Shown piece after piece: positions 1 through 8,882 of a stretch of DNA of 64,000 nt. Numbering within the stretch: position 1 is the first letter of the stretch; each line of letters opens with the position of its first letter. The stretch is from positions 6,944,001-7,008,000 of the forward strand of contig NZ_CP049143.1 of NCBI RefSeq assembly GCF_011044495.1. Reading direction: 5' to 3'. The notes under the pieces were generated by a model, which saw only the letters and a list, made by a program, of their open reading frames with translations, ran no database searches and was not told the DNA's origin. A program made the translations under genes and the position numbers. This stretch comes from Roseimicrobium sp. ORNL1 (GTDB lineage Bacteria; Verrucomicrobiota; Verrucomicrobiia; Verrucomicrobiales; Verrucomicrobiaceae).

Positions 1-703
1 GCTCGCCAATGAGCGCCTGCCGGATGGTATCCGGCTCGTTCATGGAGAAGACCACAATGGGCATGTTGTTCTCCTGGCACAGGCTGAACGCCGTGGCGTC
101 CATGACCTTGAGCTGGCGGACCAGCGCCTCCTGGAAGGTCAGGCGCTCAAAGCGGACCGCATCGGGATTCTTCTTCGGGTCGCTGTCGTAGATGCCGTCC
201 ACCTTCGTGGCCTTCAGCACCACGTCCGCGGCAATCTCACTGGCGCGCAGGGCGGCGGTGGTGTCCGTGGAGAAGAAGGGATTCCCCGTGCCGGCGGCAA
301 AGATGACCACACGGCCCAGCTCCAAGTGGCGCATGGCCCGGCGGCGAATAAAGGGCTCTGCCACGCCGTCCATCTTGATGGCGCTCTGCACCCGCGTGGG
401 CACATCCAGCGCCTCCAGCATGGACTGCACGGCCAGCGAATTCATTACCGTGGCCAGCATGCCCATGTAGTCCGCCGTGGCGCGCTCCATGCCGCGGCTG
501 CTCGCCGTGACGCCACGCCAGAAGTTTCCACCGCCCACCACCAGGGCGATTTCGAGTCCGTTTTGGTGCGCCGCCTTGATCTGGTGCGCAATGTTTTCCA
601 CAATGGGTGGAGAAATATTATCATGGCTCCCCACTTCCCGGAGGGCCTCACCACTGAGTTTCAATAGAACGCGTTTGAACTTCCGCTTTTCGTCTTCGGG
701 CAT
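1..703 (-). CDS. pyrH: UMP kinase, 3' end cut by window edge
   Basis: Phosphorylates UMP to UDP with ATP in cytosolic pyrimidine synthesis. Translating the minus strand from the ATG at 701-703 gives a continuous frame of about 234 residues to the window edge. It shows the amino-acid-kinase fold signatures: [12 protein letters not shown] near residue 10, the [10 protein letters not shown] glycine loop near 55, and the late segments [19 protein letters not shown] and [13 protein letters not shown] typical of bacterial PyrH. The usual length is about 240, so only a few C-terminal residues are missing. The start is chosen because homology begins directly after the acidic MPEDEKRK leader. In many bacteria pyrH sits between tsf and frr; those genes would lie beyond the left edge. 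Function is confident from family motifs. Confidence 0.93.
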   Translation of the reverse strand, partial: MPEDEKRKFKRVLLKLSGEALREVGSHDNISPPIVENIAHQIKAAHQNGLEIALVVGGGNFWRGVTASSRGMERATADYMGMLATVMNSLAVQSMLEALDVPTRVQSAIKMDGVAEPFIRRRAMRHLELGRVVIFAAGTGNPFFSTDTTAALRASEIAADVVLKATKVDGIYDSDPKKNPDAVRFERLTFQEALVRQLKVMDATAFSLCQENNMPIVVFSMNEPDTIRQALIGE

Positions 704-759
704 CGTGTGGGCTAGATTTTGCCCATCAAACACGGGGATGCCGGTGTTGCAAAGCTAAA

Positions 760-1470
760 TCACCCGCGGCGTCGCAACCGAATGAAGGGAAGATCGAGCA
801 AAATGAAGAAGACCAGCGCCAGCAGCGAGGTCACGCCGATGTACCACGGCCAAGGTCCGAGCGCGTCGAACAGACTCGCGGTGGGCGGCTTGCGGCAGAG
901 GAAGCCGTAGTTCGCCCCCACGGCCCAGTCGAAGATGCCCACCACCACGGCATACAGTAGGATGAAAAACCACGCCCGCCACTTCGCATGAGCTCGGGGG
1001 ATGAAGCCCAGCCCCAGCACCCCGTACAAGGCGGCGATGACCACGCCCCCGTGATTCACGAAGAAGAGAAAATACCGCGGATGCGGCCAGTCCTGCGTGA
1101 GCGCAGGGGTGATGAGTCCCTGCAGCGTGCCGGCCAGTCCCCAGAAGTACACCAGCTCAAACACCGGTCTCCGGTGGGTGAAAAGCGCGATGATAGCCAG
1201 GAACGCGCCCATGTCGCACAGGTGACACGGGTACGCATTCTCCGCCGTGAGGAACCCCATGTTGTACGCGACCCAGTAGCTGAGCGGCCACTGAATCAAC
1301 AAAAGCACGGCCATGGTCGTCTCCAAGGTTCGCTGCAGGTGCCGCCGGCGGGTGCGCGCCGCCCAGACCATGAGTGCCCCCACCACAAACACCGCCGCCA
1401 GCGCGGCGAGGTGCGCCGTGCTGAACGCACGGAATACCGGAGAAGCGACCTCAACAGGACTCGGGGGCAT
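760..1470 (-). CDS. TMEM164/YwaF-type integral membrane protein
   Basis: A 236-residue protein with about seven hydrophobic segments. It contains the CHLCD motif near residue 82, a FFVNHGG motif near 138 and a late NYGFL segment. These are the hallmarks of the TIGR02206/YwaF family, related to the eukaryotic TMEM164 acyltransferase. The conserved Cys and His could form an acyl-transfer site in the membrane, but the bacterial function is not established. The gene follows pyrH in the same orientation with about 56 bp between them on the upstream side, so it may be unrelated in function. The family assignment is fairly sure; the activity is inference. Confidence 0.75.
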   Translation of the reverse strand: MPPSPVEVASPVFRAFSTAHLAALAAVFVVGALMVWAARTRRRHLQRTLETTMAVLLLIQWPLSYWVAYNMGFLTAENAYPCHLCDMGAFLAIIALFTHRRPVFELVYFWGLAGTLQGLITPALTQDWPHPRYFLFFVNHGGVVIAALYGVLGLGFIPRAHAKWRAWFFILLYAVVVGIFDWAVGANYGFLCRKPPTASLFDALGPWPWYIGVTSLLALVFFILLDLPFIRLRRRG

Positions 1471-1496
1471 GCTGCGCAGCAGAGGGACGGGTCAGC

Positions 1497-2252
1497 CTAT
1501 CGCGTCCAGCGTCCGCCAGGGGAGAGGTGCACGCCACCGCCCGGGTCTGAGTAGTCCGTCTTGCCCACCGCACCCCACAGGGACACGCCAGTGGCCTTCT
1601 TCCAGGCCTTGCTCATGCTCTCCCCGGTGTGGCAGCCCCAGCTTTTGCAAAAGGCATCCCTCGTGAAGGCACCGCGATGGATGCGCGGCAGGTCCTTCTC
1701 GTGCAGCCAGGCTGAGGAGGCGCCGTAGATGTCGCTGCTGTAGTCGAACATGAAGCAGAACTTGTTGCTGTGGCCGAAGAACTCGAAGTTCGCGATCGGC
1801 AGGCGGTTGCGGTTCTGCCCGTTGTTGATGTAATTGATGAGCTGCGTGTTGTTGTCGAACCACAGCAGGCGCACCTTGTACTTGTCCCGCACACTCTCCA
1901 CCAGCTCCGTCAGGCTCCGATTGTCCTCCCCGCTGCGCGAGACGAAGGCCTTGCGGTAAACCAGCCACGTGATCACGGCATTCGGGTCTTTTGCCTGAAT
2001 CTCCTGGATGCGCATGCGCGCCGGGCGGATGAAATTCCCCCACCACCGGTCATGTTGCGTCCCCGGTGCCCTCAAGTCCTCCCACCTCCGCAGCGCCGGC
2101 CCCCCGCTCACCAGGACATACTCCCCCCTCTCCTGTGATTGCCCCTGTCCCGGCCACTGCGCATGCAACCCAGCCTCCAGGCACAGGGTGATGACAAAAA
2201 ACGCCGCGACCTTGGCCGCAGTGTGGAGACGGGTGAGGTGAAACAGCGTCAT
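1497..2252 (-). CDS. secreted protein with possible clan-CD-like His/Cys dyad
   Basis: A 251-residue protein with an N-terminal signal peptide (hydrophobic residues 12-30, likely cut after LHAQ). I do not recognise a named family with certainty. The centre has a hydrophobic strand ending in FEFFGHSN (His161). 46 residues later a second strand ends in KSWGCHTGES (Cys207), followed by TGVSLWGAVGKTDY. A strand then G-H, and a second strand then G-C, is the arrangement of caspase-like (clan CD) and DUF4347-type domains, so a cysteine peptidase or a relative is possible. It lies 26 bp downstream of nothing functional and transcribes away from pyrH. The signal peptide is clear; the fold is inferred. 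Confidence 0.6.
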   Translation of the reverse strand: MTLFHLTRLHTAAKVAAFFVITLCLEAGLHAQWPGQGQSQERGEYVLVSGGPALRRWEDLRAPGTQHDRWWGNFIRPARMRIQEIQAKDPNAVITWLVYRKAFVSRSGEDNRSLTELVESVRDKYKVRLLWFDNNTQLINYINNGQNRNRLPIANFEFFGHSNKFCFMFDYSSDIYGASSAWLHEKDLPRIHRGAFTRDAFCKSWGCHTGESMSKAWKKATGVSLWGAVGKTDYSDPGGGVHLSPGGRWTR

Positions 2253-2490
2253 GACGGAAACAGAAAACTAGAAAGACAAGCAGGAGGGGTCAGTCGGTCG
2301 ACCTGTGGCGGTAGAAAGAACCCCGGAAACCCGGGCGCTCAATCACAAAGCTTCAGAATCGTACGGGGAAGCGGCTCCGGCGTGCCAGTTTTGGAGAACT
2401 TCCCAAAAAAGGAAGCCCTGAACACATGGATGACCTTGATGATTGGGTAATCCAATGAACTTCCCAGCGCCCTGCAACCAGGCAGGACAG

Positions 2491-2943
2491 TCATTCGATC
2501 AGCTCATGAGTTAGTGAGGTAACGACGCCATTTCCAATGGTGAACGTCCATTCATATGCCTGGTCCCCGTCATCAAACCGATAGAGAAGTCGAGCGTTGT
2601 TTACCTCACTCGGCTCACCCAACATGGCCTTGACTTCATCCACTTGCTTGCCCACAGGTGACCATTGCTTGAGAAGCTGGTACATGGCAAGAACCGCACC
2701 TTGGTCCGGAGTGCCTTTCCTCCCGCCCTTCACTTTGGGACTCAGTTCAGCAATTGGCGGAAGCGGCTGCTCGTTCGACTTGATCTGATTGGAATGTTGC
2801 GCCTGCGACGATTCCACTGATTCCTGTTTGGGAGCGTTAGGCTCGGCCACCGAATTACCGTTTGGGTGCGCTTCGGACGACTTGTCACAGACGACCGAAC
2901 CGCCCAGAACCAAAGCCACCATTAGTGAGGAAGGTTTAAACAT
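2491..2943 (-). CDS. small exported hypothetical protein
   Basis: A 150-residue product with a short hydrophobic leader (residues 6-18) ending in GSVVC. This may be an atypical lipobox, although Val at -1 is not canonical. A low-complexity Ser/Gln/Asn/Pro stretch (20-70) acts as a linker. The C-terminal half holds a compact domain with VDEVKAMLGEPSEVN and YEWTFTIGNGVVTSL. This resembles the SmpA/BamE-like pattern in which a helix with MLGEP precedes beta strands reporting on 'output' values, but the match is only suggestive. It is flanked by non-coding DNA on both sides and appears monocistronic. No function is assigned. Confidence 0.55.
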   Translation of the reverse strand: MFKPSSLMVALVLGGSVVCDKSSEAHPNGNSVAEPNAPKQESVESSQAQHSNQIKSNEQPLPPIAELSPKVKGGRKGTPDQGAVLAMYQLLKQWSPVGKQVDEVKAMLGEPSEVNNARLLYRFDDGDQAYEWTFTIGNGVVTSLTHELIE

Positions 2944-3191
2944 GGTGAAGCAACCTTTTTTGAGTCAAAGTTGAGTGCAGGATTTCCCTCTGTGAAAAAA
3001 TGCATTTCGAGGTGAATACGAAAGCACCGACTGTTTCTCTAGAAATTTTTGTGAAACGACCCCGCCTCTTCCGGGGAATGCGATGACAGGCTGAGGAATA
3101 GTGACAGGTGGACACTAAGTTTGACCAGCACGTGGGCCTCTGCTTTTCTCCCGGAACCCGACCGTCTCGCCTGCTCAGTACCACCGTACCC

Positions 3192-4385
3192 ATGATAGAA
3201 GCCCACCTCGACATTGCCGCCGGAAAATGGACCGAAGACAGGTCCCAGGTGGAGATCGGAGGATGGGCCTTTGCCGAGCGGGGTCATATCGTGGTCGTGC
3301 AGGTGTTCGGGAATGGCGTACCTCTCGGATTCATTCCCTATGGCTTCTCGCGCGTCGATGTTTCCGAGTTCTTCGGTTCCCGGTGTCCTTCTGCACAAGT
3401 GGGTTTCCACGGCCTGCTGAGGCTGCCGGATTCGGTCGCAAAGGCGAAGGCCACCCCTCTGGAAGTGAAAGTGGTGTTCACCTCCTCTGAGTTGGAGAAA
3501 CGCGAACTGGCAGCCACCGTGTCGTTACCCGTAGGGGATACAGGCACAAAGCCGCCAGCACCACCTGCACCCGAGCCGGGCATCAAGGAGTCGGCTGACA
3601 CCGGCACGCCCCCTCCAGGGACATCGTTTCCCAAACTCGCCGCACCGAATTTCTTCATCCTTGGCGCTGCGAAGTGCGGCACCACGAGCCTCTACTACGC
3701 GCTGAAGCAGCACCCGGAGATCCATCTTTCCGCAGTCAAGGAACCCAGCTTCTTCTCCACTGGATTTCAGGTGGTCAGGAATCCGATCGAGTACTGCAAC
3801 CTCTTCCCGGAACAGGCGGGGAAGAAGCGCTACGGCGAGGCCTCGCATGTGTACTTCAGCAGCCCGGAGACAGCGCCCGTGCTGCGCCAGCTCTTTCCAG
3901 ACGCGAAGTTCCTGCTCATCGTGCGGAATCCAGTGCACCGAGCCCACTCGCTGTACCAGCACATGAGACGGGCCGGGGACGAATTCCTGCCCACGTTCGA
4001 ACTGGCGCTCGCGGAGGAGGACCATCGCTTCGCGGACCCTGGCTTCCGGGCACGCTGCCCCCAGTATTTCTGGAACTACATGTACTGCCGCACCTCGATG
4101 TATGATGTGCAATTGTGCAACTACCTGGAGCACTTTCCACGCGAGCAGTTTCTCGTCCTGACGCTCGGTGAATGGCGGTCCGATCCCGTGCGCTGGCAGG
4201 CCGAGATATTCCGCTTTCTGGAGGTGGATCCCTCAGTTCAGGTGAGCACCGAACCGCAAAATCAAGCGGCCGCCCCCTCCACCCTGCGGGAAGAAACTCG
4301 CTCCGTCCTGGAGAACCACTTCACAGGCATGCGCGAACGGCTGGAAGGCCTGGTCGGCAGAAGGCTGGAACATTGGGAAGTCTGA
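3192..4385 (+). CDS. sulfotransferase with N-terminal accessory domain
   Basis: Predicted to transfer sulfonate from PAPS to an acceptor, perhaps a carbohydrate. The C-terminal domain (about residues 157-397) has the 5'-phosphosulfate loop FFILGAAKCGTTSLYYAL and the 3'-phosphate-binding segment KFLLIVRNPVHRAHSLYQHM. Residues 1-115 form a separate predicted beta-rich domain containing IGGWAF and CPSAQVGFHG, joined by a Pro-rich linker. A GTG at 3108 would add 28 residues. I prefer ATG 3192 because the shared N-terminal domain begins there, as it does in the next gene. The following gene begins 47 bp downstream and carries the same domain, so both probably modify the same surface glycan. Confidence 0.82.
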   Translation: MIEAHLDIAAGKWTEDRSQVEIGGWAFAERGHIVVVQVFGNGVPLGFIPYGFSRVDVSEFFGSRCPSAQVGFHGLLRLPDSVAKAKATPLEVKVVFTSSELEKRELAATVSLPVGDTGTKPPAPPAPEPGIKESADTGTPPPGTSFPKLAAPNFFILGAAKCGTTSLYYALKQHPEIHLSAVKEPSFFSTGFQVVRNPIEYCNLFPEQAGKKRYGEASHVYFSSPETAPVLRQLFPDAKFLLIVRNPVHRAHSLYQHMRRAGDEFLPTFELALAEEDHRFADPGFRARCPQYFWNYMYCRTSMYDVQLCNYLEHFPREQFLVLTLGEWRSDPVRWQAEIFRFLEVDPSVQVSTEPQNQAAAPSTLREETRSVLENHFTGMRERLEGLVGRRLEHWEV

Positions 4386-4432
4386 AATCGTTCGGGCGAT
4401 CTGCGAATACACCTCCGCGAAGAACCTATTCA

Positions 4433-7051
4433 TTGAACTCTCAAATCGACATCTTTACCTCTGAAGCCGCCGACCACTCCGAGGTGCAACTGGCGGGCTG
4501 GGCGTTTGTACCGCACGATCAAACCTGGAGTGGTCGTGTGGAAGTGGATGGACGGCCTGCTGGTCCCCTTTCCTGTGGCTGGTCGCGTCCCGACGTGCCT
4601 GCCGCCTTTCCCGGACAGTGTCCCTCGGAACATGTCGGTTTTCGCGCACAAGTGCTTCTTCCGCCAGGTCTGGCACCGGGGGAGCATCGGATGGAATTGA
4701 TCTTCGCCAATCAGGACGGCGTGGAACTCGGCCGCGCGCAGCGAGTCTTCTCCACCTCGACAGCGATACGCGGCACGGCGGCGGCAAACACGCCTCCCCG
4801 CATCGACCCCGCGCACGCACAAGCGCGCTATCTGGACTTGCTCGAGAGTACACTTCTGGGCCTGCCCTACACCGAAGGGTTGCAAACCCTCGAACGCCGG
4901 GAAGGGCACCACTGGCCGGAGACAGCGCACAGCATGATTGGCGCCGAACGCATGCGCCACCTGCGTGCCTGCGTGGAAACAGTCCTGCGCGAACAGGTGC
5001 CAGGTGATCTCATGGAGACCGGCGTGTGGCGCGGCGGCGCCTGTATCTTGATGCGCGGGGTGCTCAAGGCCTTCGGGGACAACGCGCGTACCGTGTGGGT
5101 GGCGGACTCCTTTGCCGGTCTGCCACCGCCGAATGAACAGAAGTACCCCGCAGACCGTGGGGACAACCTTCATGAGTTCAAGGAACTGGCCATCCCCATG
5201 GAGCAAGTACAGGCAAACTTCCGCCAGTACGGCCTCCTGGACCCGCAAGTGCAGTTCTTGAAGGGTTGGTTCTCCGAAACACTCCCGCATGCAGGCGTTT
5301 CGCAAATTGCGGTGCTTCGCCTGGATGGGGACATGTATGAGTCCACCATGGATGCTCTCACGCATCTCTACCCCAAGCTCTCCCCCGGTGGCTACTGCAT
5401 CATCGATGACTACGGCGCCATCCCAGCCTGCCGCCAGGCGGTGCGCGACTACCGTGCCGCGCACAATATCGATGAGCCCATCAGCATGATTGATTGGACC
5501 GGGGGCTTCTGGAGAAAGACGGGCAGCACTTCGGAAACCGCTGAAACGACTTTTTCGTCCGTAGTGCAGCCAGCGGCTTCCGGAGAGGCCCCTCCCTCCG
5601 CGCTGTCAGACATCTCTACAGCCCTCGCCGATGTACGCCTGGGTCACGCAAATGGCGCGTGGACGGAGCACATCCCCTTTGCCTTCTGGCTGGTGGAGCA
5701 CTTGCGTCCGCGCGTGATCGTGGAACTGGGCGTGCACAAGGGGGGCTCATACTGCGCCTTTTGCCAGGGAGTGGAGCAATCCCACGTGGATGCCCGATGC
5801 TACGGAATAGATACATTCGAGGGGGATGAGCACGCGGGACGCTACGCCTCCAGCGTGCTGGCCCAACTCCGCGCCTACCACGACCCTCGCTACGGGAGCT
5901 TCTCCACCATCATCCAGTCCACCTTTGCGGACGCCCTTTCACACTTTGAGGATGGCTCCATCGACCTGCTTCACATCGATGGGCAGCACTATTATGAAGA
6001 TGTAAAGCAGGACTTCGAAGCCTGGCTGCCCAAGTTGAGCCGCAGAGCCGTCGTGCTCTTTCATGATACGCAGGTGCGCGAGCGCGGCTTTGCGGTGTAC
6101 AAGTTCTGGGCCGAGGTGGAGCATCTCCATCCTTCGCTGGAGTTCTATCACGGCTACGGACTGGGCGTGCTGGCAGTCGGTCGGGAAATCCCTCCAGCGG
6201 TGGCTGGCCTGCTCGCTGCGAGTGAATCGCACAAGGCGCTCGCCCGCCAGTTGTTCTCCACCCTCGGCTCCCGCATAGGACTGCGGATGGAGATTGACGC
6301 TCTCCGCCCCCTGGCTCAGAGCGTCCCCACACTCATCTCCCTGAAGGATTCGCTGATAGCGCAGCAACAACTCGCGCAGCAGTCCTTCGCAAGACTGGCG
6401 GAGCGCTTCGAAAAGGGCAGCACGGAGTCTGCTATCCTGGTGGAGAAGCTTGAGGAGGCTCTCGAAAAAAGCCGCACCGAGTCCCTCATCCTACAGCAGG
6501 AGCAGGCGGTGCTGCGAAGCCAGTTGCAGGCGTTGCGACGCACCCCCATCACTGCCACCTCCAAGGGCGCGCTGCAGCATGCCTGGCAACATGTCAGGTA
6601 CCGCATTCTCTCCAAGGTGCCCTTCTTCAAGAAGAAGTCCCTGCGCGCGCGACAACAGCTTATCGAAGAATCCGGTCTGTTCGACGCGGAGTACTACCAG
6701 TCACAGCTTCCATCAGGGAGCGCCCTGGGCCAGCCCGCGCTGCACTACCTGCTCATCGGCTGGCGCTGCGGCCTGTCTCCGCACCGCGAGTTCGACGCTC
6801 CCTGGTACAGCCATACCTATCAGGAACAGTTGAACGGCGGCGAGCCGCTGACGGACTACCTGAAAAAGGGCTGGAAAAGAGGCCGCCGTCCCAATGCCTG
6901 GTTCGACCCTGAGTGGTACCGCGCCACCTACCTGAAGACCAAAAGCAAGAAGGCCCAGCCCTTCCGCCACTACCTCGAAATCGGCATGGCCCAGGGGTTC
7001 AAGCCGTGTGCAGGCATGCCCCAAGCACCGTCGAAAGCCGCCGCTCCTTGA
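4433..7051 (+). CDS. multidomain protein: TylF-like plus second SAM methyltransferase, coiled coil, glycan-type repeats
   Basis: An 872-residue fusion. Residues 1-105 repeat the accessory domain of the preceding sulfotransferase (LAGWAF, CPSEHVGFRA). Residues 125-360 are a TylF/macrocin-O-methyltransferase domain (LMETGVWRGGACI for SAM, then LRLDGDMYES and CIIDDYG for metal). Residues 392-585 are a second class I methyltransferase (VIVELGVHKGGSYCAF, LLHIDGQHYYEDVKQD). A coiled coil follows (622-702). The end (748-860) has three repeats of the type FDxxWY...HYLxxGWxxG that are common in surface-polysaccharide glycosyltransferases. The frame is open upstream to 4172 inside the sulfotransferase gene. 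I chose TTG 4433 because homology begins there and no ATG is available. Likely role: O-methylation of a surface glycan. Confidence 0.78.
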   Translation: MNSQIDIFTSEAADHSEVQLAGWAFVPHDQTWSGRVEVDGRPAGPLSCGWSRPDVPAAFPGQCPSEHVGFRAQVLLPPGLAPGEHRMELIFANQDGVELGRAQRVFSTSTAIRGTAAANTPPRIDPAHAQARYLDLLESTLLGLPYTEGLQTLERREGHHWPETAHSMIGAERMRHLRACVETVLREQVPGDLMETGVWRGGACILMRGVLKAFGDNARTVWVADSFAGLPPPNEQKYPADRGDNLHEFKELAIPMEQVQANFRQYGLLDPQVQFLKGWFSETLPHAGVSQIAVLRLDGDMYESTMDALTHLYPKLSPGGYCIIDDYGAIPACRQAVRDYRAAHNIDEPISMIDWTGGFWRKTGSTSETAETTFSSVVQPAASGEAPPSALSDISTALADVRLGHANGAWTEHIPFAFWLVEHLRPRVIVELGVHKGGSYCAFCQGVEQSHVDARCYGIDTFEGDEHAGRYASSVLAQLRAYHDPRYGSFSTIIQSTFADALSHFEDGSIDLLHIDGQHYYEDVKQDFEAWLPKLSRRAVVLFHDTQVRERGFAVYKFWAEVEHLHPSLEFYHGYGLGVLAVGREIPPAVAGLLAASESHKALARQLFSTLGSRIGLRMEIDALRPLAQSVPTLISLKDSLIAQQQLAQQSFARLAERFEKGSTESAILVEKLEEALEKSRTESLILQQEQAVLRSQLQALRRTPITATSKGALQHAWQHVRYRILSKVPFFKKKSLRARQQLIEESGLFDAEYYQSQLPSGSALGQPALHYLLIGWRCGLSPHREFDAPWYSHTYQEQLNGGEPLTDYLKKGWKRGRRPNAWFDPEWYRATYLKTKSKKAQPFRHYLEIGMAQGFKPCAGMPQAPSKAAAP

Positions 7052-7302
7052 CCCGTTCCGGGTTGTTGATACACCCTACCCCACCCCGCTTTGCAAACGT
7101 CGAGGCCGGCGTCGTGCGTCTGTCGCTCCGCAGTGCATTGCAAACTGCCCATAATACCTCGGCGCACGTGTGGGGGGTACGATCATTGAACACTATTTGC
7201 AGGCTCAAAGGTACAAAGAATGCTCCGACCCAATGGAAGCATGGAGATACTTTTTCATACATTTGATTGTATGAGTTTCTCCACTCGCTAAAGTCCGGCG
7301 CA

Positions 7303-8286
7303 ATGAAAACGATCTGCGCTTCGCGCTTCTTCTCGGGTGCTTGTTTTTCCCTGGCCGTGTTTTTGCTCGGCAGTGCTTCCAGCTTCGGCCAGGCCACCCG
7401 TACTTGGGTGTCGGGTGTGGGTGATGATGTGAACCCCTGCAGCCGCACGGCTCCCTGCAAGACCTTCGCAGGCGCCATCAGCAAGACGGCGGCGGGCGGC
7501 GAAATCAACACCCTGGACCCCGGAGGCTACGGCACCGTGACCATCACGAAGTCGATGGTCATCGATGGCATTGGAGGCGGTAATTCGAGCATTCTGGGCT
7601 CGGGAACGAATGGTATCAATATCAGCGCCGCCGCTACCGATGTGATCACCATCCGCAACGTGCAGATCAATGGCGCGGGCACCGGCATCCATGGGATTCG
7701 CATCAACAATGCCAAGGCAGTTCATATTGAAAACTGCGAGATCTACAATTTCACCACCAATGGTGTCCTGGTGGATGTCACTTCGGCATCTGCTGGCGCC
7801 ACCGTTGAGGTCTTCATCAAGAACTGCACCTTCCGTAACATCAACCCGACCGCCGCAGGCGGCAACGGGGCCGTCCTGGTCAAGCCCCCGGTAGGAGTCA
7901 ACGTGGCTCTCTCCATGGAAAACACCAGCATGGAGCAGTCCGCCTTTGGCCTCCGTGTGGAAGACCGCGGCACGGCAACGCTGAAGAGCTGCTTCTCCGG
8001 CAACCATGTGAACCACGGCTACCTCGCCGTAGGCTCCGCCGCAGCCGCTGTCATCAACCTGGAAAACTGCGTGGCCGCCAACAACAACAACAATGCCGCC
8101 TCCAGCGGCGTGCAATCCTTCGGCGCCTTTAGCACGGTGCGCCTGAGCAACTCAACCGTCTTCGGCAATCGCACCGGCATCATCACCCAGAGCGGGGGCG
8201 CGTTGATCTCCTTCGGCAACAACCGCGTCAGTGGCAATACCACGAACGCCACCACGGCACCGACATCCACGACCCCCTCGCTCTAG
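7303..8286 (+). CDS. secreted right-handed beta-helix protein
   Basis: A 327-residue protein with a clear signal peptide (hydrophobic core at residues 8-28, cut near SFGQA). The mature part starts RTWVSGVGDDVNPCSRTAPCKTFAGAI, the usual opening of right-handed parallel beta-helix proteins. About ten coils follow, rich in Asn, Gly and small residues (IRNVQINGAGTGIHGIRI, VHIENCEIYNF, and similar). Cysteine pairs probably staple the first coil. There is no recognisable lyase active site, so adhesion or glycan binding is as likely as catalysis. An upstream in-frame ATG at 7267 lacks a signal peptide, so ATG 7303 is preferred. A strong hairpin terminator follows at once. Confidence 0.78.
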   Translation: MKTICASRFFSGACFSLAVFLLGSASSFGQATRTWVSGVGDDVNPCSRTAPCKTFAGAISKTAAGGEINTLDPGGYGTVTITKSMVIDGIGGGNSSILGSGTNGINISAAATDVITIRNVQINGAGTGIHGIRINNAKAVHIENCEIYNFTTNGVLVDVTSASAGATVEVFIKNCTFRNINPTAAGGNGAVLVKPPVGVNVALSMENTSMEQSAFGLRVEDRGTATLKSCFSGNHVNHGYLAVGSAAAAVINLENCVAANNNNNAASSGVQSFGAFSTVRLSNSTVFGNRTGIITQSGGALISFGNNRVSGNTTNATTAPTSTTPSL

Positions 8287-8315
8287 TCCCTTCCTTCACT
8301 GTCTGATATCTTCAG

Positions 8316-8357
8316 CGCTCTTCAGGACCAGGCGTCCTGAAGAGCGTTTTTCTTTTC
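8316..8357 (+). terminator. rho-independent terminator of the beta-helix gene
   Basis: A 13-bp stem pairs 8316-8328 with 8334-8346 around a 5-nt loop, followed directly by a T-rich run (8347-8357). It starts 30 bp after the stop codon of the beta-helix gene and separates it from the convergent redox cluster. Confidence 0.88.
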
Positions 8358-8399
8358 TCTGGGATGACGGCGGCAATCAGTCGTCCATGCCGCGCGACT

Positions 8400-8882
8400 T
8401 CACCCTTCTGAGGGAGACTGCGTTCTCCTTCCCACGCACCGCCACAGTAGCAGCCCTGCCAGCACCGCCAGCACCACGGCGCGCACGAAGGCAAACTCCA
8501 CGGACTCCAGCAGCGCTGATGTGGGTGAGCCGCGCTCGATTCCCACAAGCCGCAAGTCCAGGCATCCGCATGCGATCTTCAACCCGCGAGCCCATGCCTG
8601 TCCCGTGCACACGACAAAAATCGCAAACATCACCAGGCTCCACGCAAGTGCCGCGCGCTGATGCAGGCCTGCAATCAAGAGCAACCCGCAGAGCAATTCC
8701 ATCCAGGGCAATACCATCGCGACTCCGCGAAGCCACGCCGCGGGAAGCGGCAACCGGTAAGCGGCCAGCATGACATGGAACGCCTGCAAATCCGCCAGCT
8801 TCCCCAAGGCCGCCCACACCAGCACCAACCCCAGGAGCCAGCGCAGCACCATCTGCCACCAGGATGTCGCGTGAGTGTTCAT
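8400..8882 (-). CDS. MauE/DoxX-family redox-associated membrane protein
   Basis: A 160-residue protein with four predicted membrane helices. The first carries the WWQMVLRWLLGLVLVWAALGKL signature typical of DoxX/MauE proteins. The third loop contains the paired cysteines of KIACGCLDL, which may face the periplasm and carry disulfide or thiol chemistry. It is the last gene of a three-gene cluster: its ATG overlaps the stop of the rhodanese gene by 4 bp (ATGA), suggesting translational coupling. MauE relatives usually assist thiol-disulfide steps in the maturation of exported proteins. The family is confident; the partner substrate is unknown. Confidence 0.78.
   Translation of the reverse strand: MNTHATSWWQMVLRWLLGLVLVWAALGKLADLQAFHVMLAAYRLPLPAAWLRGVAMVLPWMELLCGLLLIAGLHQRAALAWSLVMFAIFVVCTGQAWARGLKIACGCLDLRLVGIERGSPTSALLESVEFAFVRAVVLAVLAGLLLWRCVGRRTQSPSEG

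Noticed and set aside
4172-4432. Upstream extension of the methyltransferase fusion inside the sulfotransferase gene
   Set aside because: Overlaps coding sequence of a clear sulfotransferase in another frame and adds Arg/Gly-rich text without homology; TTG 4433 is preferred.
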